Source of the DNA: Oscillospiraceae bacterium
Lineage (GTDB): Bacteria > Bacillota > Clostridia > Oscillospirales > QAMX01
Reading direction: 5' to 3'
DNA length: 46,609 nucleotides
Assembly: GCA_015067705.1 (NCBI GenBank)
Contig: SVLW01000013.1
Coordinates: 1-46,609, forward strand
Shown piece by piece: positions 22,631-30,579 of this stretch (its first letter is position 1; each line of letters begins with the position of its first letter). Below the pieces are notes generated by a model. It worked only from the letters and a program-made list of their open reading frames with translations. It did not search any database and was not told the origin of the DNA. A program made the position numbers and the translations under genes.

Positions 22631-22966
22631 TTACAGATCGCCTTTCAGACGAAGTGTGGATCGTTCCCGGGAAAATCCCTCCGAATAGCGACGCCGCAGC
22701 TTTTCAATATTTGCCTGCAGAATCTCCTCCAGCGGGAGATCCAGCGCGGTGGCGGCCTCCGCCAGATACCAGGCGATATCCCCCAGTTCTTTGGCCAGAT
22801 GCTCCCGATCCAGTTCGTGGCCCTGGGCCATCCATTTCTTGACAATATCAATGGCCTCGCCGGATTCTCCGCACAAGCCCATGACGCTGTTGATGAGAAC
22901 CTCACGCTTCGTAAGATCGGGATTCAGCGTGGTCATCGCAAGTGTCTGGTATTCGTTGATTGTCAT
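22631..22966 (-). CDS. MazG-like nucleotide pyrophosphohydrolase
   Basis: The 111-residue protein is a single-domain MazG-like enzyme. It has the metal-binding helices GLCGESGEAIDIVKKW and HLAKELGDIAWYLAEAA, the ExxE...ExxD pattern of all-alpha NTP pyrophosphohydrolases, which cut (d)NTPs or damaged nucleotides to the monophosphate plus pyrophosphate. The ATG at 22966 follows AAGGAG and overlaps the TGA of the upstream HTH-deaminase fusion (ATGA). Coupling to a dCMP deaminase suggests a shared role in the dCTP/dUTP pool: the MazG protein may produce dCMP from dCTP and the deaminase turn it into dUMP. That pathway link is inference. Confidence 0.88.
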   Translation of the reverse strand: MTINEYQTLAMTTLNPDLTKREVLINSVMGLCGESGEAIDIVKKWMAQGHELDREHLAKELGDIAWYLAEAATALDLPLEEILQANIEKLRRRYSEGFSRERSTLRLKGDL

Positions 22967-23664
22967 AGAGATGCTCCTTCCGCATTCTGTACCCATGGTA
23001 ATTCCTTCGCCGGGATCCGCATATAGTTCCCGGCGCCCTCCCCCACCCGCAGATATACCTGGCGGATGCCCGCCTGGATGATCATGCGGGCGCATACGGG
23101 ACAGGGCTTTGCCGCGTGAATGGAACGATCCCGGGGATTCACGCCAACCAGGTACAGGTCGGCGCCCATGGTCTGATCGCGGGAGCAATTCAGCAAAGCG
23201 TTCGCCTCCGCGTGAATCGCCCGGCAGATGCCATAGCCTTCGCCCATATGCAGGTTTCGATCCATCCTGGGACAGACCCCCAGATCGCTGCAGTGCTCCA
23301 TGCCTCTGGGCGCGCCGTTATAACCCGTGGAGATCACGGCGTCATCCTTCACGATCACCGCGCCGTACCAGCGCTTCAGACAGGTGCTTCGATGGGCAAA
23401 CACCTCCGCACAGTTCAGATAGGTGTCCACCTTGGAAATCCGCTGGGAAGGAACCGACCGCGCCATGCGGCGTTCCGAAAAGAGATCATCCAGCGATACC
23501 CGCAGCTCTTTTGCAAGAAAAAGAAGCTTTTCCGTTTCCGGATATCCCTGACCCGATTCCCATTTGGAAATCGTCTGGCGGGATACGGACAGCATCTCCG
23601 CCAGTTGCTCCTGGGTAATATTCCGCCGTGTCCGAATCTCCCTCAGATTTTCCGCAAATCCCAT
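22963..23664 (-). CDS. XRE-family HTH fused to deoxycytidylate deaminase
   Basis: This 233-residue protein starts with a complete XRE/Cro helix-turn-helix (about 5-62: NITQEQLAEMLSVSRQTISKWESGQGYP) and continues into a zinc-dependent deaminase of the dCMP type (about 75-215). Catalytic motifs are intact: HAEANALL and the zinc pair PCPVCARM, plus VISTGYNGAPRGMEHCSD and GICRAIHAE, which are typical of dCMP deaminases making dUMP for dTMP synthesis. ComEB-type dCMP deaminases usually have no DNA-binding domain. A CGGAT-N3-ATCCG dyad in the promoter (23704-23716) could be its own operator. It overlaps mazG by 4 bases. Confidence 0.9.
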   Translation of the reverse strand: MGFAENLREIRTRRNITQEQLAEMLSVSRQTISKWESGQGYPETEKLLFLAKELRVSLDDLFSERRMARSVPSQRISKVDTYLNCAEVFAHRSTCLKRWYGAVIVKDDAVISTGYNGAPRGMEHCSDLGVCPRMDRNLHMGEGYGICRAIHAEANALLNCSRDQTMGADLYLVGVNPRDRSIHAAKPCPVCARMIIQAGIRQVYLRVGEGAGNYMRIPAKELPWVQNAEGASL

Positions 23665-23696
23665 ACCGCACCTCTCCCTGCCGCAGCTTTTTCCCT

Positions 23697-23716
23697 ATTA
23701 TACCGGATTTCATCCG
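23697..23716 (-). promoter_or_regulatory. -10 box with adjoining dyad upstream of the HTH-deaminase gene
   Basis: TATAAT (23697-23702 on the minus strand) is flanked upstream by CGGATGAAATCCG (23704-23716), a 5-3-5 dyad lying in the promoter spacer. The -35 is weak. Confidence 0.5.
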
Positions 23717-23794
23717 ATCATGCCAGCAATTTTCGATGGCATTTTCGCAACGCAGAGTGGCAGGAAAAGGGGACATCGCAAAGCCCGGTTTAGT

Positions 23795-23827
23795 ACCGCC
23801 TGTGAAAGCGTTTTTCTCTCAGGCGGT
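23795..23827 (-). terminator. Weak hairpin over the stop of the XRE membrane gene
   Basis: ACCGCCTG and CAGGCGGT pair around a 17-base loop, overlapping the stop codon. No T-run follows on the minus strand, so its function is unclear. Confidence 0.3.
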
Positions 23828-24376
23828 GATCACCACAACGGCTATCGCAAAATAGGAGATCTGAATCGATAACAGAAAGAGATCATACGCGGAAATGCAT
23901 AAAAGCCGCAGCCATCCCCATTTCTTCACAATCCCATATGTGATCCCCGCAATCAGATTCCCCACATTCCAGAGAATACACCAGAAGAACACAACCGGGA
24001 TCAAAAGAGGCGGGATCAGCTGTTCCGCCGCAAAGGGAAGCGTCAAAAACGAGAGCAGGATCGGCAGCGTGCTGATGAGCAGATGAAGCACGACGTTTTT
24101 ATATCGCCCGCGCCTCATTAGAGCAGTCAGATGCTCTTCCGCTTTTTCCTGATAGGCAGACGCGTCCAGGCGGGCTCCCGACAACAACTCATTGATGCTG
24201 ATTCCCAGGATCTCGCACAGTGCAGGCATCACAGAAATATCCGGCAGTCCCCGGCCCGTTTCCCATTTCGATACCGTTTTATCGCTCACGCCCAGACGCT
24301 GGGCCAGTTCCTTTTGTGTCATGGACTGTTCCTTTCGCAGTGCGGCGATCAATTTTCCTGTCTGTTCCGGATTCAT
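23819..24376 (-). CDS. XRE-family HTH membrane protein
   Basis: The 185-residue protein has an N-terminal XRE helix-turn-helix (about 7-62: MTQKELAQRLGVSDKTVSKWETGRGLP) and a C-terminal half with three or four hydrophobic segments (LHLLISTLPILLSFLTLPFA, LLIPVVFFWCILWNVGNLIA, SAYDLFLLSIQISYFAIAVV). This membrane-tethered regulator layout is common in Firmicutes; targets are unknown. I start at ATG 24376, because GGAGGTG lies 7 bases upstream and the earlier codons of the frame carry no ribosome site. It has its own promoter (24398-24426) and no clear partner. Confidence 0.85.
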   Translation of the reverse strand: MNPEQTGKLIAALRKEQSMTQKELAQRLGVSDKTVSKWETGRGLPDISVMPALCEILGISINELLSGARLDASAYQEKAEEHLTALMRRGRYKNVVLHLLISTLPILLSFLTLPFAAEQLIPPLLIPVVFFWCILWNVGNLIAGITYGIVKKWGWLRLLCISAYDLFLLSIQISYFAIAVVVITA

Positions 24377-24397
24377 GCAAACACCTCCCCGGGCACC

Positions 24398-24426
24398 ATG
24401 GTAACAGGAAACGGACGTTCCTGCAA
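24398..24426 (-). promoter_or_regulatory. Probable promoter of the XRE membrane gene
   Basis: TTGCAG (24421-24426), 17 bases, TACCAT (24398-24403) on the minus strand, about 25 bases before the start codon. Confidence 0.5.
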
Positions 24427-24526
24427 TCCGTTCAGGCAAATTCCGCAGGCAAAACGCGCTCTACTCTTCGCATACCCGCCGTTTTCCCGGATTTCATCAG
24501 CGTGCCGGACATCGGATACCGCGGGG

Positions 24527-25705
24527 TTATCGCTGCGGCGCGCTTCTCCCTCTGATTTTACTGACCACAACCGAGAGCGCGATCGTGATGAGCATATCGG
24601 GCAGGGTGTTTCCGACCAGGATATCCACCCGCATCAGAAGCCGGTAAACAACAAAGCCTGCAAACCAGATCAACAGATTGCAAAGGTTGAAAGTACGGGT
24701 TTCCGTATTCTGCTTCAGAATAAAGAAATCCGCGATCTGAATGGCGATCATCGGTGCGAACACAGATCCGATCAGATACAGGAAATCGGTAATATCGGCA
24801 AGGGGCAGGAAAATCGCAGCGGCCGTACCGACGACGGTTACGGCGACGGCGACCCACTTTCCGCTCATCCTGGCGGACAGCGATTCACTGGAAACACCGG
24901 CGGAATAGGCGTCCAGGAATGTGGTCGTCACGGTGGAGAACACGATGATCAGAAGTCCCGCAATGCCAAGGCCGGCCTTCACCATGATCTGGGCAATATC
25001 GGATTCGCCGGTAAAGATGGCGGCGCCCATGCCGATCACATACATCCAACAACTGACCACACCGTATGTGACGGCGCTGACCGCCGTGGCTTTGACGGGC
25101 TTTTTTGCCTCCCGGGTATAGTCGCTGATCAGCGGCAGCCAGGACAGCGGCATGGCCACGGAAAGCTCCACGGCGGCGCCAAAGCTCATGCCCTCGCCGC
25201 CGGGATTCCAGGCACTGCCTTTCCCGAAGATCACAAAGCTGAGGAGAATCGTCAGGACAAACAGCGCGCCCATAGCCACGGTGTTTACCTTGCCGAGATT
25301 CCGGATGCCGATCAGGATCCAGAGGATAATGAGCGCGCCGATCACCGCACACCAGATCCAGTTTCCAATGGCAAAGATCCCGTTTACCGCCAGGGCACCG
25401 TCATAGATCATGATGCCGGTCCAGCCAATCAACTGGATGATATTCAGCAGAGAGAACAGCAGCGCGCCCTTGCTGCCAAAGCTCATCTTGGCGGTTTCCA
25501 TGGCGCTCTTACGCACCTTGCCGCCGATCAGACCGGCAAGGAAAAGCATAGTACAACCGATGACATGCCCGAGCAGAATAGCAAGCAGGCCTTTTTGGAA
25601 GCCCAGCGGGGCAAAATACGTACCGGTCAGAATTTCCGCGATAGAGACCGCGGCTCCGAACCAGATCAACCCATTCTCAAAAAGAGAAGTACGTTTTTCT
25701 TCCAT
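24527..25705 (-). CDS. cytX: Putative HMP transporter, CytX
   Basis: The 392-residue protein belongs to the nucleobase:cation symporter-1 (cytosine/purine/thiamine permease) family: ENGLIWFGAAVSIAEILTGTYFAPLGFQKG, NIIQLIGWTGIMIYDGA and LSWLPLISDYTREAKKP are typical, with about 12 membrane spans. CytX members found in thiamin operons under TPP riboswitches are predicted to import hydroxymethylpyrimidine. It is the last gene of the thi operon. The ATG at 25705 lies one base after the thiD stop, with AGGAGGTG inside thiD, so the two should be translationally coupled. thiC is absent from this operon, which fits HMP import instead of synthesis. Confidence 0.88.
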   Translation of the reverse strand: MEEKRTSLFENGLIWFGAAVSIAEILTGTYFAPLGFQKGLLAILLGHVIGCTMLFLAGLIGGKVRKSAMETAKMSFGSKGALLFSLLNIIQLIGWTGIMIYDGALAVNGIFAIGNWIWCAVIGALIILWILIGIRNLGKVNTVAMGALFVLTILLSFVIFGKGSAWNPGGEGMSFGAAVELSVAMPLSWLPLISDYTREAKKPVKATAVSAVTYGVVSCWMYVIGMGAAIFTGESDIAQIMVKAGLGIAGLLIIVFSTVTTTFLDAYSAGVSSESLSARMSGKWVAVAVTVVGTAAAIFLPLADITDFLYLIGSVFAPMIAIQIADFFILKQNTETRTFNLCNLLIWFAGFVVYRLLMRVDILVGNTLPDMLITIALSVVVSKIRGRSAPQR

Positions 25706-25706
25706 T

Positions 25707-26519
25707 TCACCGCACCTCCTCTGCAAATGCACTCTTCAGGTCAAACGCATGATGCATGGGCCCGGAGCCTTCGCCCAGGTCCAGCATGGCCGCCAACGAG
25801 CCGGAAATATAGTCCTTTGCACGCCGCACGGATTCTGAGAGCGAGAAGCCTTTGGCAAGGTTCGCGGCGATGGCGCTTGAGAGCGTACAGCCGGTGCCGT
25901 GGGTGTTGGGATTATGGATTCGCTTGCCCTCAAACCAGTGAAGCTCGCCGTTTGCGTAAAGCAGATCGTTTGCATCGCTCACGCTGTGGCCGCCCTTGAG
26001 CAGCACGGCGCAGGGATAGCTGTCCCCGATCCGCTTTGCGGCTGTCTCCATATCCGCTTTCGTTTCAATGGTCAGACCGGAGAGCACCTCTGCCTCGGGA
26101 ATATTCGGCGTCACAAGCGCCGCCATGGGCAGCAGTTCTTCCATCAGGACATGAACCGCATCGTTTTTCATCAGAGCAGAGCCGGAGGTCGCCACCATCA
26201 CGGGATCCACGACCACATTTTTTGCATCATAGTGCCGCAGACGCTCCGCAATGACGCGGATCAGTCCGCCGGACGCCACCATGCCGATCTTCACGGCATC
26301 GGGATAGATATCCTCGAACACCGCATCCAGTTGGTTTTTCAGGAAATCCGGTGTTGATTCCTGAATTGCTCTCACGCCGGTTGTGTTCTGTGCCGTCAGT
26401 GCGGTGACCGCACTCATGGCATAAACACCATTCATGGTCATGGTTTTGAGATCTGCCTGAATGCCGGCGCCTCCACTGCAGTCACTTCCTGCAATGGTCA
26501 ATGCTGTTTTCAGTTTCAT
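25707..26519 (-). CDS. thiD: Hydroxymethylpyrimidine/phosphomethylpyrimidine kinase ThiD
   Basis: At 270 residues this is a normal-length ThiD of the ribokinase fold. It shows ALTIAGSDCSGGAGIQADLKT at the N-terminus, VVDPVMVATSGS in the middle, NIPEAEVLSG, and the anion-hole motif HGTGCTLSSAIAA with its catalytic Cys/Asp region. It phosphorylates HMP and then HMP-phosphate with ATP, giving HMP-PP for ThiE. AAAGGAG stands upstream of the ATG. The 79-base gap after thiE holds two consecutive hairpins (26559-26608) without T-runs. Confidence 0.95.
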   Translation of the reverse strand: MKLKTALTIAGSDCSGGAGIQADLKTMTMNGVYAMSAVTALTAQNTTGVRAIQESTPDFLKNQLDAVFEDIYPDAVKIGMVASGGLIRVIAERLRHYDAKNVVVDPVMVATSGSALMKNDAVHVLMEELLPMAALVTPNIPEAEVLSGLTIETKADMETAAKRIGDSYPCAVLLKGGHSVSDANDLLYANGELHWFEGKRIHNPNTHGTGCTLSSAIAANLAKGFSLSESVRRAKDYISGSLAAMLDLGEGSGPMHHAFDLKSAFAEEVR

Positions 26520-26558
26520 TATTTTGACTCCTTTCTTTTTTCAGCATCGTTTTCTATA

Positions 26559-26608
26559 GCGGCATCGGGTGGTGCCCCCAGGATACCGCTTGATTTTGTC
26601 AAATCAAG
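26559..26608 (-). other. Two consecutive hairpins between thiE and thiD
   Basis: CTTGATTT/AAATCAAG (26589-26608) spans the thiE stop; GCGGTATC/GATGCCGC (26559-26589) follows at once. Neither has a T-run on the minus strand, so mRNA processing or stability is more likely than termination. Confidence 0.4.
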
Positions 26609-27234
26609 GCAAGTGCGTGGGCGCTTGCCCGCAGTTCTTCCACCGCGATCTTCGGATCCTCCGCCTTCATAATGGCGGACACCGCGCAGATTCCAGCGAT
26701 GGGAACCCCGGCGAGAATGCCGAGATTCCCCTTGTTCAGTCCGCCGATGGCATTCACAGGGATTGGCACGGCCTTACAGATCTCCCGCAGGGTCTCGACG
26801 GAGGTCAGCACGGTCTTGACCTTCGTGGTGGTGGGATAGATCGCGCCGACGCCCAGATAATCCGCCCCCTGTGCATACACATCCTGCGCCCAGGGTACGG
26901 TTTTCGCCGTGGCGCCGATGATCTTGTCCGCGCCCAGGATCTTTCGTGCCTGCGCGATGGTCATATCCTCCGCGCCCAGATGGACGCCTTCGGCGTCCAC
27001 AGCCATGGCCACATCCACCCGGTCGTCGATGATCAGCGGCACATTATATTGTTTCGTCAGCTCATGCACCCGTTCTGCCAGGGAAATGTATTCTCTGGTG
27101 GTTTTCTGTTTCTCCCGAAGCTGGAGAAGGCTCACGCCGCCCAGAAGCGCCCGCTCCACGCGGAAGAGGAACTCCTCCTCTAAAAACCCCGTGCTGTCTG
27201 TGATAAAGTAAAGACTCGGATCAAACTGTTTCAT
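26599..27234 (-). CDS. thiE: Thiamin-phosphate synthase ThiE
   Basis: The 211-residue protein is a TIM-barrel ThiE of usual length: LYFITDS, LLQLREK, VPLIIDDRVDVAMAVDAEGVHLGAEDM, YLGVGAIYPTTTK and PVNAIGGLN line the active site. It joins thiazole phosphate and HMP-PP to make thiamin phosphate. I use the ATG at 27234, with GAGGCGG upstream; a GTG at 27246 would overlap the thiH stop by 4 bases and is the alternative. Confidence 0.95.
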   Translation of the reverse strand: MKQFDPSLYFITDSTGFLEEEFLFRVERALLGGVSLLQLREKQKTTREYISLAERVHELTKQYNVPLIIDDRVDVAMAVDAEGVHLGAEDMTIAQARKILGADKIIGATAKTVPWAQDVYAQGADYLGVGAIYPTTTKVKTVLTSVETLREICKAVPIPVNAIGGLNKGNLGILAGVPIAGICAVSAIMKAEDPKIAVEELRASAHALALI

Positions 27235-27242
27235 ACGCCGCC

Positions 27243-28496
27243 TCACACATACACATAATCATTCAAAACCGGCTGCAGTCCTTCACCGGACATATCCCGG
27301 TACATCTTGTCAAAGCTGCGGTCATCGTCGATCTCGAACTGCTCGTCGCCCTTTGCGGTATCGTCTTTCCGGCCGGTATACTTGCTCTCGTGGTCGCCGA
27401 TGCCGGTGGAAACACCGGCGGAAACCTTCGTTGCGGCAATTTTGACGATCCCGTTGCGGAATGCGGCACTTTCGCGGGAGGATACCGTAATGCCCACGAA
27501 AGGCAGGAAGATGCGATAGGCGCAGAGGATCTGGCAAAGCTGCTTTTCACCTACATCCAGCGGATTGATCTGCTCGTTATTGATGATGGGACGCAGTCTC
27601 GGGCAGGAGAGAGACATTTCCGCGTGGGGATATTTGCGCTGGAGGTAGTACACATGCAGGGCGCTGGCCAGCGCGTCCTTCCTGAAATCAGACAGACCCA
27701 GAAGCGCCGAGAACGCAACGCCGCGCATCCCGCCCCGGAGCGCCCGCTCCTGCGCGTCAAAGCGGTAGGGCCACACGCGCTTATGCCCCAAAAGATGGAG
27801 AGTTTCGTATTTCTCCGCATCATAGGTTTCCTGGAACACCGTCACATAGTCCGCGCCGCACTGGTGGAGATAGCGGTATTCCTCAGTGTTCACCGGATAG
27901 ATCTCAAGACCCACCATGCGGAAATACTTCCGCGCCAGCCGGCAGGCTTCTCCGATATACTGCACGTCGCTGTGTGAACGGCTTTCGCCGGTGAGGATCA
28001 GGATTTCCTCCATGCCGGAGTCCGCAATGACCTTCATCTCATGCTCGATCTCTTCCATAGAGAGCTTCATGCGGTTGATGTGGTTATAGCAGTTAAAGCC
28101 GCAGTATACGCAGTAGTTCTCACAGAAGTTTGCAATGTACAGAGGGGTGAATAAGTAAACGGTATTGCCGAAATGACGACTGGTCTCCATGCGGGCTTTC
28201 TGCGCCATTTCTTCCAGAAAAGGCTCCGCCGCAGGAGACAACAGCGCCTTGAAGTCCTCAATGCTGCAAGTTTCGTGATCGAGAGCCGCCCGCACATCAC
28301 GGGCGGTATAAATGGAATAATCATAGGCGTTCATCTGGGAGAGTACCTGATGACAGACATCGGATTCGATGATCTCCATGCCCGGCAGATATTCCATGTG
28401 GTTTTTACGGCTGGACGGATCGGTTTCCAGTCGGTGTTTTTTTGCGAGCGCCTCTGGCGACAGATGCCCGGAGTCTACAAAAAACTGGTTTTCCAT
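27243..28496 (-). CDS. thiH: 2-iminoacetate synthase ThiH (radical SAM tyrosine lyase)
   Basis: The 417-residue protein is a radical SAM enzyme with the CX3CX2C cluster motif in NFCENYCVYCGFNCYNH and the downstream LTGESRSHSDVQYI and VGLEIYPVNTEEY segments of ThiH. It splits tyrosine into p-cresol and dehydroglycine, which ThiG uses for the thiazole ring. Using ThiH instead of the oxygen-dependent ThiO fits an anaerobe. The ATG at 28496 is chosen because GAGGGGG precedes it, overlapping the thiG stop. Confidence 0.95.
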   Translation of the reverse strand: MENQFFVDSGHLSPEALAKKHRLETDPSSRKNHMEYLPGMEIIESDVCHQVLSQMNAYDYSIYTARDVRAALDHETCSIEDFKALLSPAAEPFLEEMAQKARMETSRHFGNTVYLFTPLYIANFCENYCVYCGFNCYNHINRMKLSMEEIEHEMKVIADSGMEEILILTGESRSHSDVQYIGEACRLARKYFRMVGLEIYPVNTEEYRYLHQCGADYVTVFQETYDAEKYETLHLLGHKRVWPYRFDAQERALRGGMRGVAFSALLGLSDFRKDALASALHVYYLQRKYPHAEMSLSCPRLRPIINNEQINPLDVGEKQLCQILCAYRIFLPFVGITVSSRESAAFRNGIVKIAATKVSAGVSTGIGDHESKYTGRKDDTAKGDEQFEIDDDRSFDKMYRDMSGEGLQPVLNDYVYV

Positions 28497-28507
28497 GTGT
28501 ATCCCCC

Positions 28508-29278
28508 TCAATCCCGCAGGAAGCCGGTGAGCGGATCGGACGCAGACGCGCCGCGGGTCAGCACGCGGCCAAGACCGGAGAGATAGGCTTTCCGGCCCGC
28601 TTCGATGGCCTGACGGAAGGCGGAGGCCATCATGGGCAGATCCCCGGCGGTGGCAAGGGCGGTATTAGCCATAATGGCCGCCGCGCCCATTTCCATGGCC
28701 TCGCAGGCCTGAGACGGTCTGCCGATACCGGCATCCACAATGATGGGCAGATCAATCTCGTCAATGAGGATCTGAATGAATTCGCGGGTGGCGAGACCCT
28801 TGTTGGAACCAATGGGAGAGGCCAGCGGCATAATGGTGGCGGCGCCGGCATTCACCATATCGCGGGCGGAATTCAGATCGGGATACATATAGGGCATGAC
28901 CACAAATCCCTCCTTTGCAAGGATTTCCGTGGCACGGATGGTCTCCTGATTATCGGGCAGGAGATACTTGCTGTCCCGCATGATCTCGATTTTGACAAAA
29001 TTGCCGCAGCCAAGTTCCCGGGCCAGTCGGGCAATGCGGACGGCCTCCTCTGCGTTTCTGGCGCCGGAGGTATTGGGCAGCAGGGTAATGCCCTCGGGGA
29101 TGTAGTCGAGAATGTTCTCTTGCTCCTTCGTGTTGGCGCGGCGAACCGCCAGCGTAATGATCTCCGCACCGGCGTCCCGGATGGCCGCCTCAATGAGCTT
29201 CATGGAATACTTGCCGGAACCCAGAATAAATCGGGAATGAAATTCCTGTCCGCCAATGATGAGTTTATCGTTTTGCAT
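28508..29278 (-). CDS. thiG: Thiazole synthase ThiG
   Basis: From the chosen start the protein has 256 residues, the usual ThiG length. Recognisable segments are [64 protein letters not shown] and [14 protein letters not shown], covering the TIM-barrel active site that builds thiazole phosphate from DXP, dehydroglycine and ThiS thiocarboxylate. Two adjacent ATGs (29281 and 29278) follow GAAGGA; I take the second for better spacing. A third ATG at 29305 would overlap thiF. Confidence 0.95.
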   Translation of the reverse strand: MQNDKLIIGGQEFHSRFILGSGKYSMKLIEAAIRDAGAEIITLAVRRANTKEQENILDYIPEGITLLPNTSGARNAEEAVRIARLARELGCGNFVKIEIMRDSKYLLPDNQETIRATEILAKEGFVVMPYMYPDLNSARDMVNAGAATIMPLASPIGSNKGLATREFIQILIDEIDLPIIVDAGIGRPSQACEAMEMGAAAIMANTALATAGDLPMMASAFRQAIEAGRKAYLSGLGRVLTRGASASDPLTGFLRD

Positions 29279-29294
29279 CATAAATCCTTCTTTC

Positions 29295-29930
29295 TTATAC
29301 GTCATATTCTCCTGCGAGAAGCCGCAGAACGGTGTGTGCCTGGTGTGCGGCGCAAAGCATCACGCGGGGCGCCACCAGACCCATAGAGTCCGCCACGTCG
29401 CTGACCTCATCGCCGCACAGGTAAAATCGATTGGTGATTCTGCGCGTCCGGATGGTGTTGGGCGTGCCCATCCCCGCCATGCCGGAGGCCGCAACCAAAT
29501 AAGCGTCGGGCAGCCGCTCCAAAACGCCATTCACCAGCATCGCCTTGGCCTCCGCGTCATCGAATGCCTCGCATACAATATCCGCCTCTTGCAGGAGGGC
29601 CGCGAAATTCTCCTCTGTAATCCGTCCCGTCACCGCTTTGATTTCCAGATAGGGTGCGATCTCCAGAAGATTGTCCGCAAGCGCCTCCGCCTTATAGCGT
29701 CCGATCTGACTGGCCTGATACTGCTGACGATGGAGATTGGTGAGATCCACACGATCAAAATCGATCAGCACCAGTCTGCCGATACCGGCCCTCGCCAGCG
29801 CAAACGCGAGATTTGATCCCAGTCCGCCCAGACCGCAAATTGCCACGGTTGCGGCAGAAAAGCGTTCGTGAAGTGCGCGCCCATGACGGGCGATCAGGGC
29901 ATCCATCCATTCTGTTTTCGTCGGGATCAC
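29295..29930 (-). CDS. thiF: ThiS adenylyltransferase ThiF (short form)
   Basis: The 211-residue protein is an E1-like enzyme: nucleotide loop [29 protein letters not shown] and the long helix region [12 protein letters not shown]. It adenylates the C-terminal Gly of ThiS before sulfur transfer. It is shorter than Escherichia coli ThiF (about 250) and lacks two clear CxxC zinc pairs, as seen in many clostridial ThiF proteins. It starts with GTG directly after the thiS TGA, with GGAGGTGG from thiS as ribosome site. Confidence 0.92.
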   Translation of the reverse strand: MIPTKTEWMDALIARHGRALHERFSAATVAICGLGGLGSNLAFALARAGIGRLVLIDFDRVDLTNLHRQQYQASQIGRYKAEALADNLLEIAPYLEIKAVTGRITEENFAALLQEADIVCEAFDDAEAKAMLVNGVLERLPDAYLVAASGMAGMGTPNTIRTRRITNRFYLCGDEVSDVADSMGLVAPRVMLCAAHQAHTVLRLLAGEYDV

Positions 29931-30125
29931 TCAGCCACCTCCCACGAAACTGACGATCTCCACGCTGTCGCCGTCTTCCAAAACGGTCACGTCATACTGA
30001 GACTTCCACACGATGTCGCCGTTTCGTTCCACTGCGATTCGCTTCGGATCATAGTCCGTTGTCGCAAGATACGCCGATACCGTCTTTCCGGCAATATCCA
30101 GTTCTTGTCCGTTTACTTTTACCAC
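29931..30125 (-). CDS. thiS: Sulfur carrier protein ThiS
   Basis: The 64-residue ubiquitin-like protein ends in the required GG tail (SFVGGG) and has IAVERNGDIV and the DGDSVEIVSFVGGG C-terminus of ThiS. Its thiocarboxylate gives sulfur for the thiazole ring. It begins with GTG at 30125 behind AGGAGGTG; a longer frame from 30146 would put the ribosome site inside the gene. It is the first gene after the tandem TPP riboswitches. Confidence 0.95.
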   Translation of the reverse strand: MVKVNGQELDIAGKTVSAYLATTDYDPKRIAVERNGDIVWKSQYDVTVLEDGDSVEIVSFVGGG

Positions 30126-30144
30126 GTTTCCACCTCCTGACATC

Positions 30145-30179
30145 AAAAAACGGGAAACCTCCGATTTGGAAGTTTCCCG
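30145..30179 (-). terminator. Terminator of the proximal TPP riboswitch
   Basis: CGGGAAAC(T/C)TCC and its complement form a stem followed on the minus strand by TTTTTTGATG, just before the thiS ribosome site. This is the expression platform of riboswitch 1. Confidence 0.88.
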
Positions 30180-30195
30180 TCACGCGCTGAAAAAA

Positions 30196-30279
30196 GTCCC
30201 TACGTTGGCATTATCCAAATCAGGTATATGGGTCGAAGGTCGCACCTTCCTCTCAGCCTGTATACAAGCTCCCCGTGTA
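30196..30279 (-). ncRNA. TPP riboswitch aptamer 1 (proximal)
   Basis: Read on the minus strand, the conserved THI-element parts occur in order: ACGGGGAGC, GGCTGAGAGG, CGACCC, ACCTGATTTGGATAATGCCA and CGTAGGGA. These bind thiamin pyrophosphate. High TPP should favour the terminator at 30145-30179 and lower thi expression. Confidence 0.95.
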
Positions 30280-30288
30280 TGAAATTAG

Positions 30289-30328
30289 AAAACAAAAACA
30301 GGAGACACCTTACCCGGATGCCTCCTGT
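30289..30328 (-). terminator. Terminator of the distal TPP riboswitch
   Basis: ACAGGAG(G/A)CA and its complement form a stem with TTTTTGTTTTC after it on the minus strand. Confidence 0.88.
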
Positions 30329-30344
30329 AAAAAATCCCATTGTA

Positions 30345-30434
30345 TGACTTCCTACGGCGGCATTATCCGCATCAGGTAATAGGGTCGAAGTTAGAGCACT
30401 TCCTCTCAGCCCGCCAACACAAGCTCCCCTGTAT
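30345..30434 (-). ncRNA. TPP riboswitch aptamer 2 (distal)
   Basis: A second complete THI element lies upstream: CAGGGGAGC, GGCTGAGAGG, CGACCC, ACCTGATGCGGATAATGCC and CGTAGGAAG. With its own terminator it forms a full second riboswitch in series with the first. Confidence 0.95.
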
Positions 30435-30448
30435 TTATTTCGATTGGT

Positions 30449-30477
30449 ATTATAACGCTGTTTGGAGAAAAAGACAA
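30449..30477 (-). promoter_or_regulatory. Sigma-A promoter of the thi operon
   Basis: TTGTCT (30472-30477), 17 bases, TATAAT (30449-30454) on the minus strand, 15 bases before aptamer 2. Confidence 0.8.
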
Positions 30478-30520
30478 TAGGGATGGTGGGGAAAATTTTT
30501 GGTGGAGGGGAAGAGACAGA

Positions 30521-30557
30521 AAAAAACCCCAGAAACCATTGCGGTTTCTGGGGTTTT
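30521..30557 (-). terminator. Intrinsic terminator of rplM-rpsI
   Basis: A 15-bp perfect stem (AAAACCCCAGAAACC and its complement) is followed on the minus strand by TTTTTTCTGTC. Confidence 0.92.
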
Positions 30558-30579
30558 GAAGTTCTTGATGAGAGACAGG

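Noticed and set aside
22631-24376. Toxin-antitoxin reading of the XRE and MazG genes
   Set aside because: MazG-like here is the pyrophosphohydrolase, not the MazE/MazF pair, and the XRE protein is a 185-residue membrane protein.
24131-25999. 622-codon plus-strand frame over the XRE gene and cytX
   Set aside because: It is the shadow of cytX and thiD, with no family resemblance or ribosome site.
26559-26589. Terminator or riboswitch between thiE and thiD
   Set aside because: The hairpin has no T-run on the minus strand and no known aptamer motif; the operon most likely reads through.
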